DNA of 6,519 nucleotides from Methanomassiliicoccaceae archaeon UBA367 (GTDB lineage: Archaea > Thermoplasmatota > Thermoplasmata > Methanomassiliicoccales > Methanomethylophilaceae). Position numbers and translations under genes: made by a program. Location of the stretch: assembly GCA_002506255.1 (NCBI GenBank), contig DAXF01000058.1, forward strand, positions 10,248 through 16,766, given 5' to 3'. The notes under the pieces were generated by a model. The model was not told the origin of the DNA. It did not search any database and was given only the letters and a program-made list of their open reading frames with translations. Of the stretch, positions 1 to 5,683 are shown piece by piece (position 1 is the first letter of the stretch; every line of letters starts with the position of its first letter).

Positions 1-1646
1 GCGGCTTCCTGCCGTCCATGCTGGAGGATGAGAGCATCTGGGCGAAGCTCAGTTTGACCATGGCCTTCACAGTCGGCGGTTATATGTACATGACCAAGAC
101 TGATAACTCCGATTTCGAGGTCAGTGCCTATCTCCTCGATATGAAGGCCGGAATAGACCTTAACCTTTCCAGCAATGCGAAGCTGGCCATCACCCTGATC
201 GATGGGGACCCGGGTATCATGATATCATATCCGGGGGAGACCCAGACCTACGGGATAAGGGCAAATGTCTCCGCATCCATGGAGATAGTCTTCTCGGAGA
301 CCTCCGCGGACTCCATAATGCCCAAAATCGGAGTGGAGACCGATATCGACGATAAGACGATTATATCCTATTCAGACCCCAGATGTCTGGTGTATCAGCA
401 TATGTCGGTCACAGCCTCTGCTGAGACATACGGTAACGCGGTCGGAGGATTTACGATGTTCACAGGCACTCTGCCCGCAGAGTTCAGCACCGGCACCGGT
501 TACACAATGACAGACTCTTGGGCGAACTTCCATGATGATTCGGACTCCTCTGATACGCCAGATTATTTCGAGATCGGCGTAGAGGATGACAGAGTGGAAA
601 TGGGATTCAACGGAGGATTGGACGTCTATATGGAATATGATGCGGAGGCCGGAGAATACACGATATCCTTCGATGGCGATACGATGACATATCCTGTAGC
701 CGACAAGACAGCGCCCACAGTCTTCGGGCTTCTGATCGGCGGCTCCGTCATCCTGGACAGCGATGGCAAGAGCGCAATATCTGGAGCGGTGAACTCCATA
801 AGGAAAAGCATGCCGGGCGAGCTCGACACTGTTTCCAAGGTGATATTCCTCGACCAAGATATGAAGAAGCTGAGCCAGATGACCATAACCAACGGAAAGA
901 AGATCCCTGAATCATCCTTCCCCCAGCTTAGTCTGGAGGGCAAGATAGTGGTTGGATGGATACCTTGGACCTCCAGCGAGCAGATGAGCGAATTGGTCAC
1001 TGAGAAAACGACCATAACCCACGATCTGATGCTGATACCCGTGATCGCCGATGACAAGACCGACGACCCGGGGTATCTGGGCTCCACGGTCGATCCGATA
1101 TACCAGAGGATCGATGATGACGACTATGCCTTCGGTTCGGCGGACGTACTTGTCGGCGAGAGGTATGTGGATTTCTACGAAGACGATGTCCTTGTATGCA
1201 AGTGGTACTTCGACTTCGATTCGTACAACGCCCAGAATCTCAAGCTGAAGGTGGAGAGCTTAGAACTGCCTTCTGAGGCCACGGAGGTCTTCGGGGATAG
1301 GAAGATGGTGCTCCTGAGCTTCGCAGGATCAGGGGTCATGCCCGACGATACCCAGGTTTCCTACCCGGTCGGCAGTGACTTCGGGAACGGGCTTTTCGCC
1401 GTCTATGAGGTTGTTGACGACGACATAGTTCTCAGGTCCTACGGCAGGGCCTCTGAGGGAATGGCCACGTTCAGTGTCAACCACCTCTCAGAGTATCTGA
1501 TTGTGAAGTCCGATGTCGATCCGGCAGCCAGCAACGCCGCGGCAACAGAGGTTTCCGCGAACAACACGATGCTGTACGTTGGGGTCGGAGGAGCAGCGGT
1601 TGTTGCGGTGATAGCCGGAACGATCTTCTTCATGAGGCGCCCGTAA
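1..1646 (+). CDS. Membrane-anchored surface protein with divergent Flg_new (InlB B-type) repeat, 5' partial
   Basis: The reading frame is open from the window edge (first whole codon at 3) to a TAA at 1644-1646. The first ATG (18) has no ribosome binding site in front of it, so the real start, and probably a signal peptide, lie upstream. Numbering from that Met, 542 residues are visible. They are mostly beta-type, rich in Asp, Ser and Thr, with only two Cys. Residues about 275-344 resemble the Listeria/Bacteroides repeat (Flg_new family): VIFLD, then ITNGKKIP, then VVGW, then an ITHDLMLIPV ending. Residues 485-496 (FSVNHLSEYLIV) resemble a motif that often precedes the anchor in such extracellular proteins. 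Residues 518-539 form one hydrophobic helix followed by RRP, giving an outside-facing protein with a C-terminal anchor. The role is unknown; adhesion or cell-envelope function is inference. A terminator-like hairpin follows directly. Confidence 0.75.
   Translation, partial: GFLPSMLEDESIWAKLSLTMAFTVGGYMYMTKTDNSDFEVSAYLLDMKAGIDLNLSSNAKLAITLIDGDPGIMISYPGETQTYGIRANVSASMEIVFSETSADSIMPKIGVETDIDDKTIISYSDPRCLVYQHMSVTASAETYGNAVGGFTMFTGTLPAEFSTGTGYTMTDSWANFHDDSDSSDTPDYFEIGVEDDRVEMGFNGGLDVYMEYDAEAGEYTISFDGDTMTYPVADKTAPTVFGLLIGGSVILDSDGKSAISGAVNSIRKSMPGELDTVSKVIFLDQDMKKLSQMTITNGKKIPESSFPQLSLEGKIVVGWIPWTSSEQMSELVTEKTTITHDLMLIPVIADDKTDDPGYLGSTVDPIYQRIDDDDYAFGSADVLVGERYVDFYEDDVLVCKWYFDFDSYNAQNLKLKVESLELPSEATEVFGDRKMVLLSFAGSGVMPDDTQVSYPVGSDFGNGLFAVYEVVDDDIVLRSYGRASEGMATFSVNHLSEYLIVKSDVDPAASNAAATEVSANNTMLYVGVGGAAVVAVIAGTIFFMRRP
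840..1049 (+). other. Divergent Listeria/Bacteroides (Flg_new-like) repeat domain
   Basis: Residues about 275-344 of the surface protein follow the order typical of the InlB B-repeat / Flg_new fold. There is a first strand ending in an acidic turn (VIFLDQD), a second strand with a Gly turn and Ile-Pro (TITNGKKIP), a VVGW segment in place of the usual F-x-GW, a Thr-rich segment, and a last strand (DLMLIPV) in place of the usual LYA. Only one copy is visible here. The match was made by eye, so it is moderate evidence; a profile search against PF09479 would decide it. Confidence 0.45.
1570..1646 (+). other. C-terminal transmembrane anchor of the surface protein
   Basis: Residues 518-539 (counted from Met at nt 18) are an uninterrupted hydrophobic run rich in Val, Ala, Gly and Ile, ending FFM, followed by Arg-Arg-Pro and the stop. 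It is preceded by an Ala/Ser/Asn-rich low-complexity linker (about 500-517). This is the classical layout of a C-terminal anchor with a short positive cytoplasmic tail. No LPXTG-like or PGF-type sorting motif is visible. Confidence 0.8.
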
Positions 1647-1655
1647 ACATCTTAG

Positions 1656-1683
1656 CGGGGGGAGACCCCCGTATCCTATTTTT
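1656..1683 (+). terminator. GC hairpin with GAGA loop plus T-run
   Basis: A perfect 6-bp stem (CGGGGG at 1656-1661 with CCCCCG at 1666-1671) closes a GNRA-type GAGA tetraloop. Seven bases further on is a run of five T (1679-1683) within a wider T-rich tract. It sits 9 bases after the surface-protein stop and before the mcm promoter region, so it most likely ends that transcript. Archaeal termination depends mainly on the T-tract; the hairpin may add 3'-end stability. Confidence 0.6.
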
Positions 1684-1700
1684 ATTGAGCCCAACCGATA

Positions 1701-1712
1701 CTTCTTTAGAAG
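1701..1712 (+). promoter_or_regulatory. Small inverted repeat / possible promoter element upstream of mcm
   Basis: CTTCT-TT-AGAAG is an inverted repeat with 5-bp arms and a 2-base spacer. Its centre lies about 58 bases before the mcm start. The AT-rich middle (CTTTAGA) could act as a weak TATA element: with initiation about 26 bases downstream, the leader would be roughly 30 nt and would contain the Shine-Dalgarno site. It could also be an operator, or chance. No second copy is visible in the window. Confidence 0.2.
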
Positions 1713-1755
1713 AACGGGCACTATGGTGTAATGTTCCGGTTATAAGGACAGTGAA

Positions 1756-1760
1756 GAGGT
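1756..1760 (+). promoter_or_regulatory. Shine-Dalgarno site of mcm
   Basis: GAGGT lies 4 bases before the ATG at 1765, a workable archaeal spacing, and is complementary to the 3' end of 16S rRNA. It supports this start, which also fits the conserved MCM N-terminus (a WEEILF-type segment follows within 20 residues). It implies that the mcm mRNA has a leader rather than being leaderless. Confidence 0.6.
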
Positions 1761-1764
1761 AGAG

Positions 1765-4326
1765 ATGGCTGCTAAATTCCAGGATAACGACGTGACGGCA
1801 GGATGGGAGGAGATCCTGTTCAAGGATGAGTACAGGCTCATGCTATCCGATGTTCAGGCGAATTATCCTGCGAAGAGGAGCATATTCGTTGATTATTCCG
1901 ATATAAATTCACTCAATCCTGACCTGGGCATATTCATGCTGGAGAATCCGGATGCGTCCTTGGATCTCGGAGAGAAGGTTCTAGCGAAGATGCTCCCACC
2001 TTCTTGGGACCCAGCGGACGAGATAAACCTCAGGATAAGGAATCTTCCTAAGTATGCCCACGTCGAGGTTCGTCAGATAAGGGCGAAGCACCTGGGCAAG
2101 ATGGTGGCCGTGACCGGTCTTGTCAGGAAGGCGACGCTGCCCAAGCCGAGGATGACCACAGCCCTTTACAGGTGCGTGAAATGTGATTCTGAGATCAGGA
2201 TAAAGCAACGGGGCATGCTTCAGAGGGAACCGGTGATGTGCGTTAACGATGCGTGCAACAGATCCGCTCTGAGATTCATATTGGATGACGCGCGCTCTGA
2301 GTATATCGACACTCAGAAGATAGAGATACAGGAGAACCCGGAGGGCCTCAGGGGAGGTGCACAGCCGGAGAGGCTGGCCGGATTCGTTGAAGATGATATA
2401 GCAGGTTTCGTGACGCCCGGGAACAGGGTGACGCTGAACGGGATCATAAGATCGTCCCAGAAGACGGAGAGGGACAAATCCACGGTCTTTGACATATTCA
2501 TGGACGTGCAGTCCCTGGAGTTCGACCAGCACGAGTATGAGGAAATAGAGATAACCGCGGAGGACGAGGTCAGGATAAAGGAGATGTCCCAGACCCCCAA
2601 TCTGATGGAAGAGATAATCAAGTCCATATCCCCGACCATCTACGGGCTCGAGAAGGAGAAGGAGGCGGTGGCGCTCCAGCTCTTCGGGGGCTCCCACAAG
2701 GAGATGGACGACGGCACGGTCATGAGGGGGGACATACACATACTGATGGTGGGGGATCCCGGAGTCGCGAAGTCCCAGCTGCTGAGATACATGAGCAATC
2801 TGGCTCCCAGAGGGATATATGCATCGGGTAAGTCCGCATCCGCTGCCGGTCTATGTGTGAAAGGGGACACCCTCCTGTTCCTGGAAGGTTCCAAGGAGAG
2901 GATAGAGGACTTCGTGGAGGCCAGGATGGATAGTCCCGAGGAATACAGGCCCGGGATATTCAGGCAGAGGACTGACGGCGCAAAGGTCTTCTCGATGTCC
3001 CAGGTAGGCTCTTTGAGATATCATCCCATATCATACGTATGGAAGATCAAGACCCCGGAAAGCCTGGTAAAACTGACCGCGGGCAACGGGAATGTGCTCG
3101 TGCTAACGCCGGAGACGAAGCTGCAGGCCATGAAGGACGGCAGATTCGACTGGTTCGAGGCCTGCACCCTCTCCACGAAGGACATGGTCGCGACCGTGGA
3201 CCAGAACATGCGTTTCTCGCCCATCGTTTCCGCTGAGGTTCTCACCGAAGGTCTCCCTGATTACGTTTATGACCTCACGGTGGACCAGTCCCATTCCTTC
3301 GTCGGTTCCGGGTTCATGATACACAACACCGCAGCAGCAGTCAAGGACGACTTCGGTGACGGCAGATGGACACTGGAGGCCGGTGCCCTGGTCCTTGCAG
3401 ACAAGGGTCTGGCCTGCATCGATGAATTGGACAAGATGAGTGCGCAGGACAGGTCGTCACTCCACGAGGCGATGGAATCCCAGAGGATATCGGTGGCCAA
3501 GGCCGGTATAACCGCGACACTTCAATGCAGATGCTCGATGCTCGCTGCCGCGAACCCGAAGTACGGCAGATTCGATGAGGATGAGAAGATAGCCGGTCAG
3601 ATCGATCTGCCTCCTGCTCTCATGTCCCGTTTCGACCTAATATTCGTAATGACGGACAAACCGGAGGAGAAGAGGGACCGGGACATAACGGGCCACATAC
3701 TCAACGCCCACCGCAGAGGGCAGGTCAGGATGCGCGGCGACACGGAGAGCGAGGAGTCGAAGAGCATACTGGCGGAGACCGACGATATAAGGCCGGTCTA
3801 CTCCGAGGAGATAATCCGTAAGTACGTGGCGTATTCCAAGAAGATAATCCCTGTGATGACCAAGAGCGCCCAGGAGCTGATAGAGCAGGATTACCTTTCG
3901 ATAAGGAAGATGGGAAGCGGGAATAACGCTTCAGTTCCGATAACCGCCAGGCAACTGGAGGCATATGTCCGTCTTTCGGAGGCATCCGCCCGAGCCAGGC
4001 TCAGCCCCAGGGTGGAGCCCAAGGACGCCTTGAGAGCGATAGAGATGGTACGCTATTACTTGGGGAAGATCGCGGCCAATACCGACGGAACATTCGAGAT
4101 AGACAGGATGGCATCTGATTTCACCAAGAAGGACAGGAGCGGAGTGAGAACGGTGCGCGACATAATCATAGCATCGGGCAAGAACGGGATCTCGGAGAGC
4201 GAGATAATCTCCCTGGTGAGCAAGGACGGGATCTCCGGTCACACGGTGAAAGAGCTGCTGAAGAAGCTCAGGAACTCCGGCGAGATCTACAATCCTTCCG
4301 AAGACAAATACGCATTGATGGATTGA
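1765..4326 (+). CDS. mcm: Replicative DNA helicase MCM, interrupted by an in-frame mini-intein
   Basis: This encodes the archaeal minichromosome maintenance ATPase, which as a hexamer unwinds DNA at the replication fork. The precursor is 853 residues; removing the intein (364-521) leaves 695, the usual family length. The N-terminal domain carries a zinc ribbon with Cys137, Cys140, Cys159 and Cys164. The AAA+ core shows Walker A GDPGVAKS (330-337), Walker B CIDELDKM (551-558), the helix-2-insert hairpin ISVAKAGI (575-582), sensor 1 Asn597 in AAANPKYG, the Arg-finger motif SRFD (621-624, Arg622) and a candidate sensor 2 Arg729 (TARQLE). Residues about 790-853 look like the C-terminal winged helix. 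No key residue is missing, so the spliced enzyme should be active. The intein separates Walker A from Walker B, so the unspliced precursor should not be a normal ATPase. The stop is one base before the DUF424 start, suggesting an operon. Confidence 0.97.
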   Translation: MAAKFQDNDVTAGWEEILFKDEYRLMLSDVQANYPAKRSIFVDYSDINSLNPDLGIFMLENPDASLDLGEKVLAKMLPPSWDPADEINLRIRNLPKYAHVEVRQIRAKHLGKMVAVTGLVRKATLPKPRMTTALYRCVKCDSEIRIKQRGMLQREPVMCVNDACNRSALRFILDDARSEYIDTQKIEIQENPEGLRGGAQPERLAGFVEDDIAGFVTPGNRVTLNGIIRSSQKTERDKSTVFDIFMDVQSLEFDQHEYEEIEITAEDEVRIKEMSQTPNLMEEIIKSISPTIYGLEKEKEAVALQLFGGSHKEMDDGTVMRGDIHILMVGDPGVAKSQLLRYMSNLAPRGIYASGKSASAAGLCVKGDTLLFLEGSKERIEDFVEARMDSPEEYRPGIFRQRTDGAKVFSMSQVGSLRYHPISYVWKIKTPESLVKLTAGNGNVLVLTPETKLQAMKDGRFDWFEACTLSTKDMVATVDQNMRFSPIVSAEVLTEGLPDYVYDLTVDQSHSFVGSGFMIHNTAAAVKDDFGDGRWTLEAGALVLADKGLACIDELDKMSAQDRSSLHEAMESQRISVAKAGITATLQCRCSMLAAANPKYGRFDEDEKIAGQIDLPPALMSRFDLIFVMTDKPEEKRDRDITGHILNAHRRGQVRMRGDTESEESKSILAETDDIRPVYSEEIIRKYVAYSKKIIPVMTKSAQELIEQDYLSIRKMGSGNNASVPITARQLEAYVRLSEASARARLSPRVEPKDALRAIEMVRYYLGKIAANTDGTFEIDRMASDFTKKDRSGVRTVRDIIIASGKNGISESEIISLVSKDGISGHTVKELLKKLRNSGEIYNPSEDKYALMD
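2854..3327 (+). mobile_element. Mini-intein in MCM (158 residues, no homing endonuclease)
   Basis: The MCM motif that should read SAAGL-T-A-A is split after Leu363 by a self-splicing protein insert spanning Cys364 to Asn521, with Thr522 as the +1 nucleophile. Block A is CVKGDTLLF (364-372). The block B region is VLVLTPETKLQ (444-454). Block F is VYDLTVDQSHSFV (501-513), with His510. Block G is GFMIHN/T (516-522), with penultimate His520 and terminal Asn521. The region between blocks B and F is only about 45 residues and has no LAGLIDADG motif, so this is a mini-intein that cannot home by itself. Unusually, the TxxH histidine of block B is Thr451, followed by Lys452. Codon style (ATA, AGG) looks like the host gene, which suggests long residence. 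MCM/CDC21 inteins are known in Pyrococcus, Thermococcus and haloarchaea. Confidence 0.95.
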
Positions 4327-4327
4327 T

Positions 4328-4621
4328 ATGATAGCAGTACGAATACACGCCGGTAAAGAGGACATGCTCCTGGCCGCCTGCGACGAGGATCTGGTTGGAA
4401 AGGAGTTCAGAGAGGGCAGGATGAGACTGAAGGTCTCCAAGGAGTTCTACATGGGGGAACTGGTCTCCGAAGAGACACTGGTCGAGAGGCTGAAGTCCGT
4501 GTCCGTGATCAATCTTGTCGGGGAGAGGGCCGTGTCCGTTGCAGTGGAGCAGGGTCTTGTGGACCCGGAATGCATCCTGATCATAGACGGCATAAAGCAT
4601 GCACAGGCGGTGAAACTTTGA
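4328..4621 (+). CDS. DUF424 family archaeal protein
   Basis: A 97-residue protein that I recognise as DUF424, a short archaeal family of unknown function. Features that match my memory of the family are an early CDEDLVGKEF segment (about residues 19-28), an FY-x-GE motif (about 40-44), a central INLVGERAV segment (about 61-69) and a C-terminal IKHAQAV motif (about 89-95). It is compact alpha/beta, without a signal peptide, membrane segment or Cys pair, so it is probably cytosolic. The start lies one base after the mcm stop with no clear Shine-Dalgarno site, so translation is probably coupled to mcm. Its stop shares a base with the nmd3 start (TGATG). The tight coupling to nmd3 suggests, but does not prove, a role near ribosome assembly or translation. 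Confidence 0.85.
   Translation: MIAVRIHAGKEDMLLAACDEDLVGKEFREGRMRLKVSKEFYMGELVSEETLVERLKSVSVINLVGERAVSVAVEQGLVDPECILIIDGIKHAQAVKL
4609..4613 (+). promoter_or_regulatory. Shine-Dalgarno site fixing the nmd3 start
   Basis: GGTGA, inside the end of the DUF424 gene, lies 7 bases before the ATG at 4621. It favours 4621 over the longer in-frame ATG at 4570, which would add 17 residues unlike the family and would overlap DUF424 by 52 bases. The family N-terminus begins directly with the MFC-x2-C zinc knuckle. Confidence 0.65.
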
Positions 4622-5643
4622 TGTTCTGTGTTGAGTGCGGCAAGGAGACAGACAAGACCGTTGACGGGGCCTGCGTGGAATGCTTCGTCAGGGACAAGCC
4701 CCTGGTCAAGCTGCCACATCATGTGGACCTGCAGATATGTACAAATTGCGAGGAGTACGGCCTGAACAAGACCTGGGTGGAGAAGGAACCCTCGGAAGCC
4801 GTTGAGGAGGCGGCACTGGCAAAGCTCTCGGTCATAAAGGAGGCCAGGGTCCTTAGCGTCGGCACGAGGATCACCAAGCAGGACCAGAAGACCTACAAGG
4901 TGGAGATGGAGGCGGACCTGGATATACGGGGCACCGAGGTCTGTGCAGAGGCTGACACCCTGGTAAGGCTGAAGAACACCGTGTGCAAAAGGTGCTCCAG
5001 ACAGCTGGGTAACTATTACGAGGCGATATTGCAGATAAGAAGCGACGGGGCACTGGAGGACAGCCTTAGGGATGAGGTCGTCAGAAGGGTCAGGAACGAC
5101 GTGGAAGGGCAGTCCAAGACCGACAGGAGGCTCTTTATCACCAGCGTGTCCGAGGTTACCGGAGGCATAGACATCAAGCTGTCGTCCATAGCTCTGGGGA
5201 AGAACATCTCCAGGGATCTGGCGGACCGCTACGGCGCGGAAACGAAGGAATCATTCTCGCTGGTGGGGCAGGCAGCAGACGGGTCGGAGACCCACAGGGT
5301 GACATTCCTTGTTCGCCTTCCCGAGCACAGGGTCGGGGATGCGGTGACCTTCGACGGTAAGCTGTACAAGCTCACATACATCAGCAAGAGCGGCGGTAAG
5401 CTGCTTGCTCTTCAGGGATTCAAATCCGTTTTCGTGCCCAGAGCCGATATGGTAAGGGTCAGGGTGTTCAAGAAGAGGGCAGACCTGGGAACCGCCACGG
5501 TGGTCTTCTCGAAGGACGGGGAGGCGGAGATACTTCACCCGGTCACCTATGAGACCATAATGATCATAACTCCGAAAGGCGAGGAGATAGGGGAGACCGT
5601 CAGGTTCGTGGACTTGGACGGGGAGATCCTTTACATCCCCTGA
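4621..5643 (+). CDS. nmd3: NMD3 family protein (large ribosomal subunit biogenesis factor)
   Basis: A 340-residue archaeal NMD3 homologue. In eukaryotes NMD3 binds the late pre-60S subunit and serves as its nuclear-export adaptor; archaea have no nucleus, so a 50S maturation or quality-control role is inferred. The N-terminus is a zinc-binding region with CxxC pairs at Cys3/Cys6, Cys18/Cys21, Cys40/Cys43 and Cys122/Cys125, the last followed by RQLGNYYEAILQIR, a family hallmark. Residues about 181-195 (GGIDIKLSSIALGKN) match the conserved central G-x-D segment that precedes the ribosome-binding core. The C-terminal ~110 residues are beta-rich and end ILYIP; they probably correspond to the OB/SH3 (eIF5A-like) portion. 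The eukaryotic C-terminal NES/NLS tail is absent, as in archaea generally. The ATG overlaps the DUF424 stop by one base. Length and motifs look intact. Confidence 0.92.
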   Translation: MFCVECGKETDKTVDGACVECFVRDKPLVKLPHHVDLQICTNCEEYGLNKTWVEKEPSEAVEEAALAKLSVIKEARVLSVGTRITKQDQKTYKVEMEADLDIRGTEVCAEADTLVRLKNTVCKRCSRQLGNYYEAILQIRSDGALEDSLRDEVVRRVRNDVEGQSKTDRRLFITSVSEVTGGIDIKLSSIALGKNISRDLADRYGAETKESFSLVGQAADGSETHRVTFLVRLPEHRVGDAVTFDGKLYKLTYISKSGGKLLALQGFKSVFVPRADMVRVRVFKKRADLGTATVVFSKDGEAEILHPVTYETIMIITPKGEEIGETVRFVDLDGEILYIP

Positions 5644-5653
5644 AACCGTGTTG

Positions 5654-5664
5654 TTTTTCATATA
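5654..5664 (+). promoter_or_regulatory. T-run and CATATA element: nmd3 end signal and/or fumarase promoter
   Basis: The 40-base gap between nmd3 and the fumarase gene holds TTTTT (5654-5658) directly followed by CATATA (5659-5664). The T-run, 10 bases after the nmd3 stop, could serve as an archaeal T-tract terminator. CATATA is centred about 23 bases before the ATG at 5684, close to the usual TATA-to-start distance, so the fumarase mRNA may be leaderless or nearly so. Only AGGTT (5676-5680) resembles a ribosome binding site, and it is too close to the ATG. Confidence 0.45.
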
Positions 5665-5683
5665 CGCAACGGATTAGGTTACC

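Noticed and set aside
18..20. ATG 18 as the true start of the surface protein
   Set aside because: The frame stays open to the window edge, no Shine-Dalgarno site is visible, and no signal peptide follows this Met, although the protein has a C-terminal anchor that implies export.
1740..1745. TTATAA as the TATA box of mcm
   Set aside because: Its centre would place transcription start at about 1768, just inside the coding region, and would leave the good GAGGT site untranscribed. The conserved MCM N-terminus requires the ATG at 1765.
1981..2739. 252-codon open frame on the minus strand inside mcm
   Set aside because: It is antisense to the conserved MCM N-terminal and zinc domains, is His/Leu/Arg-rich without recognisable motifs, and is explained by codon bias of the real gene on the other strand.
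2854..3327. Family-specific MCM insertion domain or a frameshifted segment instead of an intein
   Set aside because: Both boundaries have exact intein splice signatures (Cys1 with GDT; HN followed by Thr), a block F motif is present, and deleting it restores an uninterrupted SAAGL-TAA MCM motif in frame.
3931..4440. 169-codon minus-strand open frame spanning the mcm/DUF424 junction
   Set aside because: It runs antisense across two well-supported genes, with no motif and no promoter of its own.
4570..4620. Longer nmd3 start at ATG 4570 adding 17 residues
   Set aside because: The extension has no family-like sequence and overlaps DUF424 by 52 bases. ATG 4621 has a GGTGA site 7 bases upstream and begins directly with the conserved CxxC knuckle.
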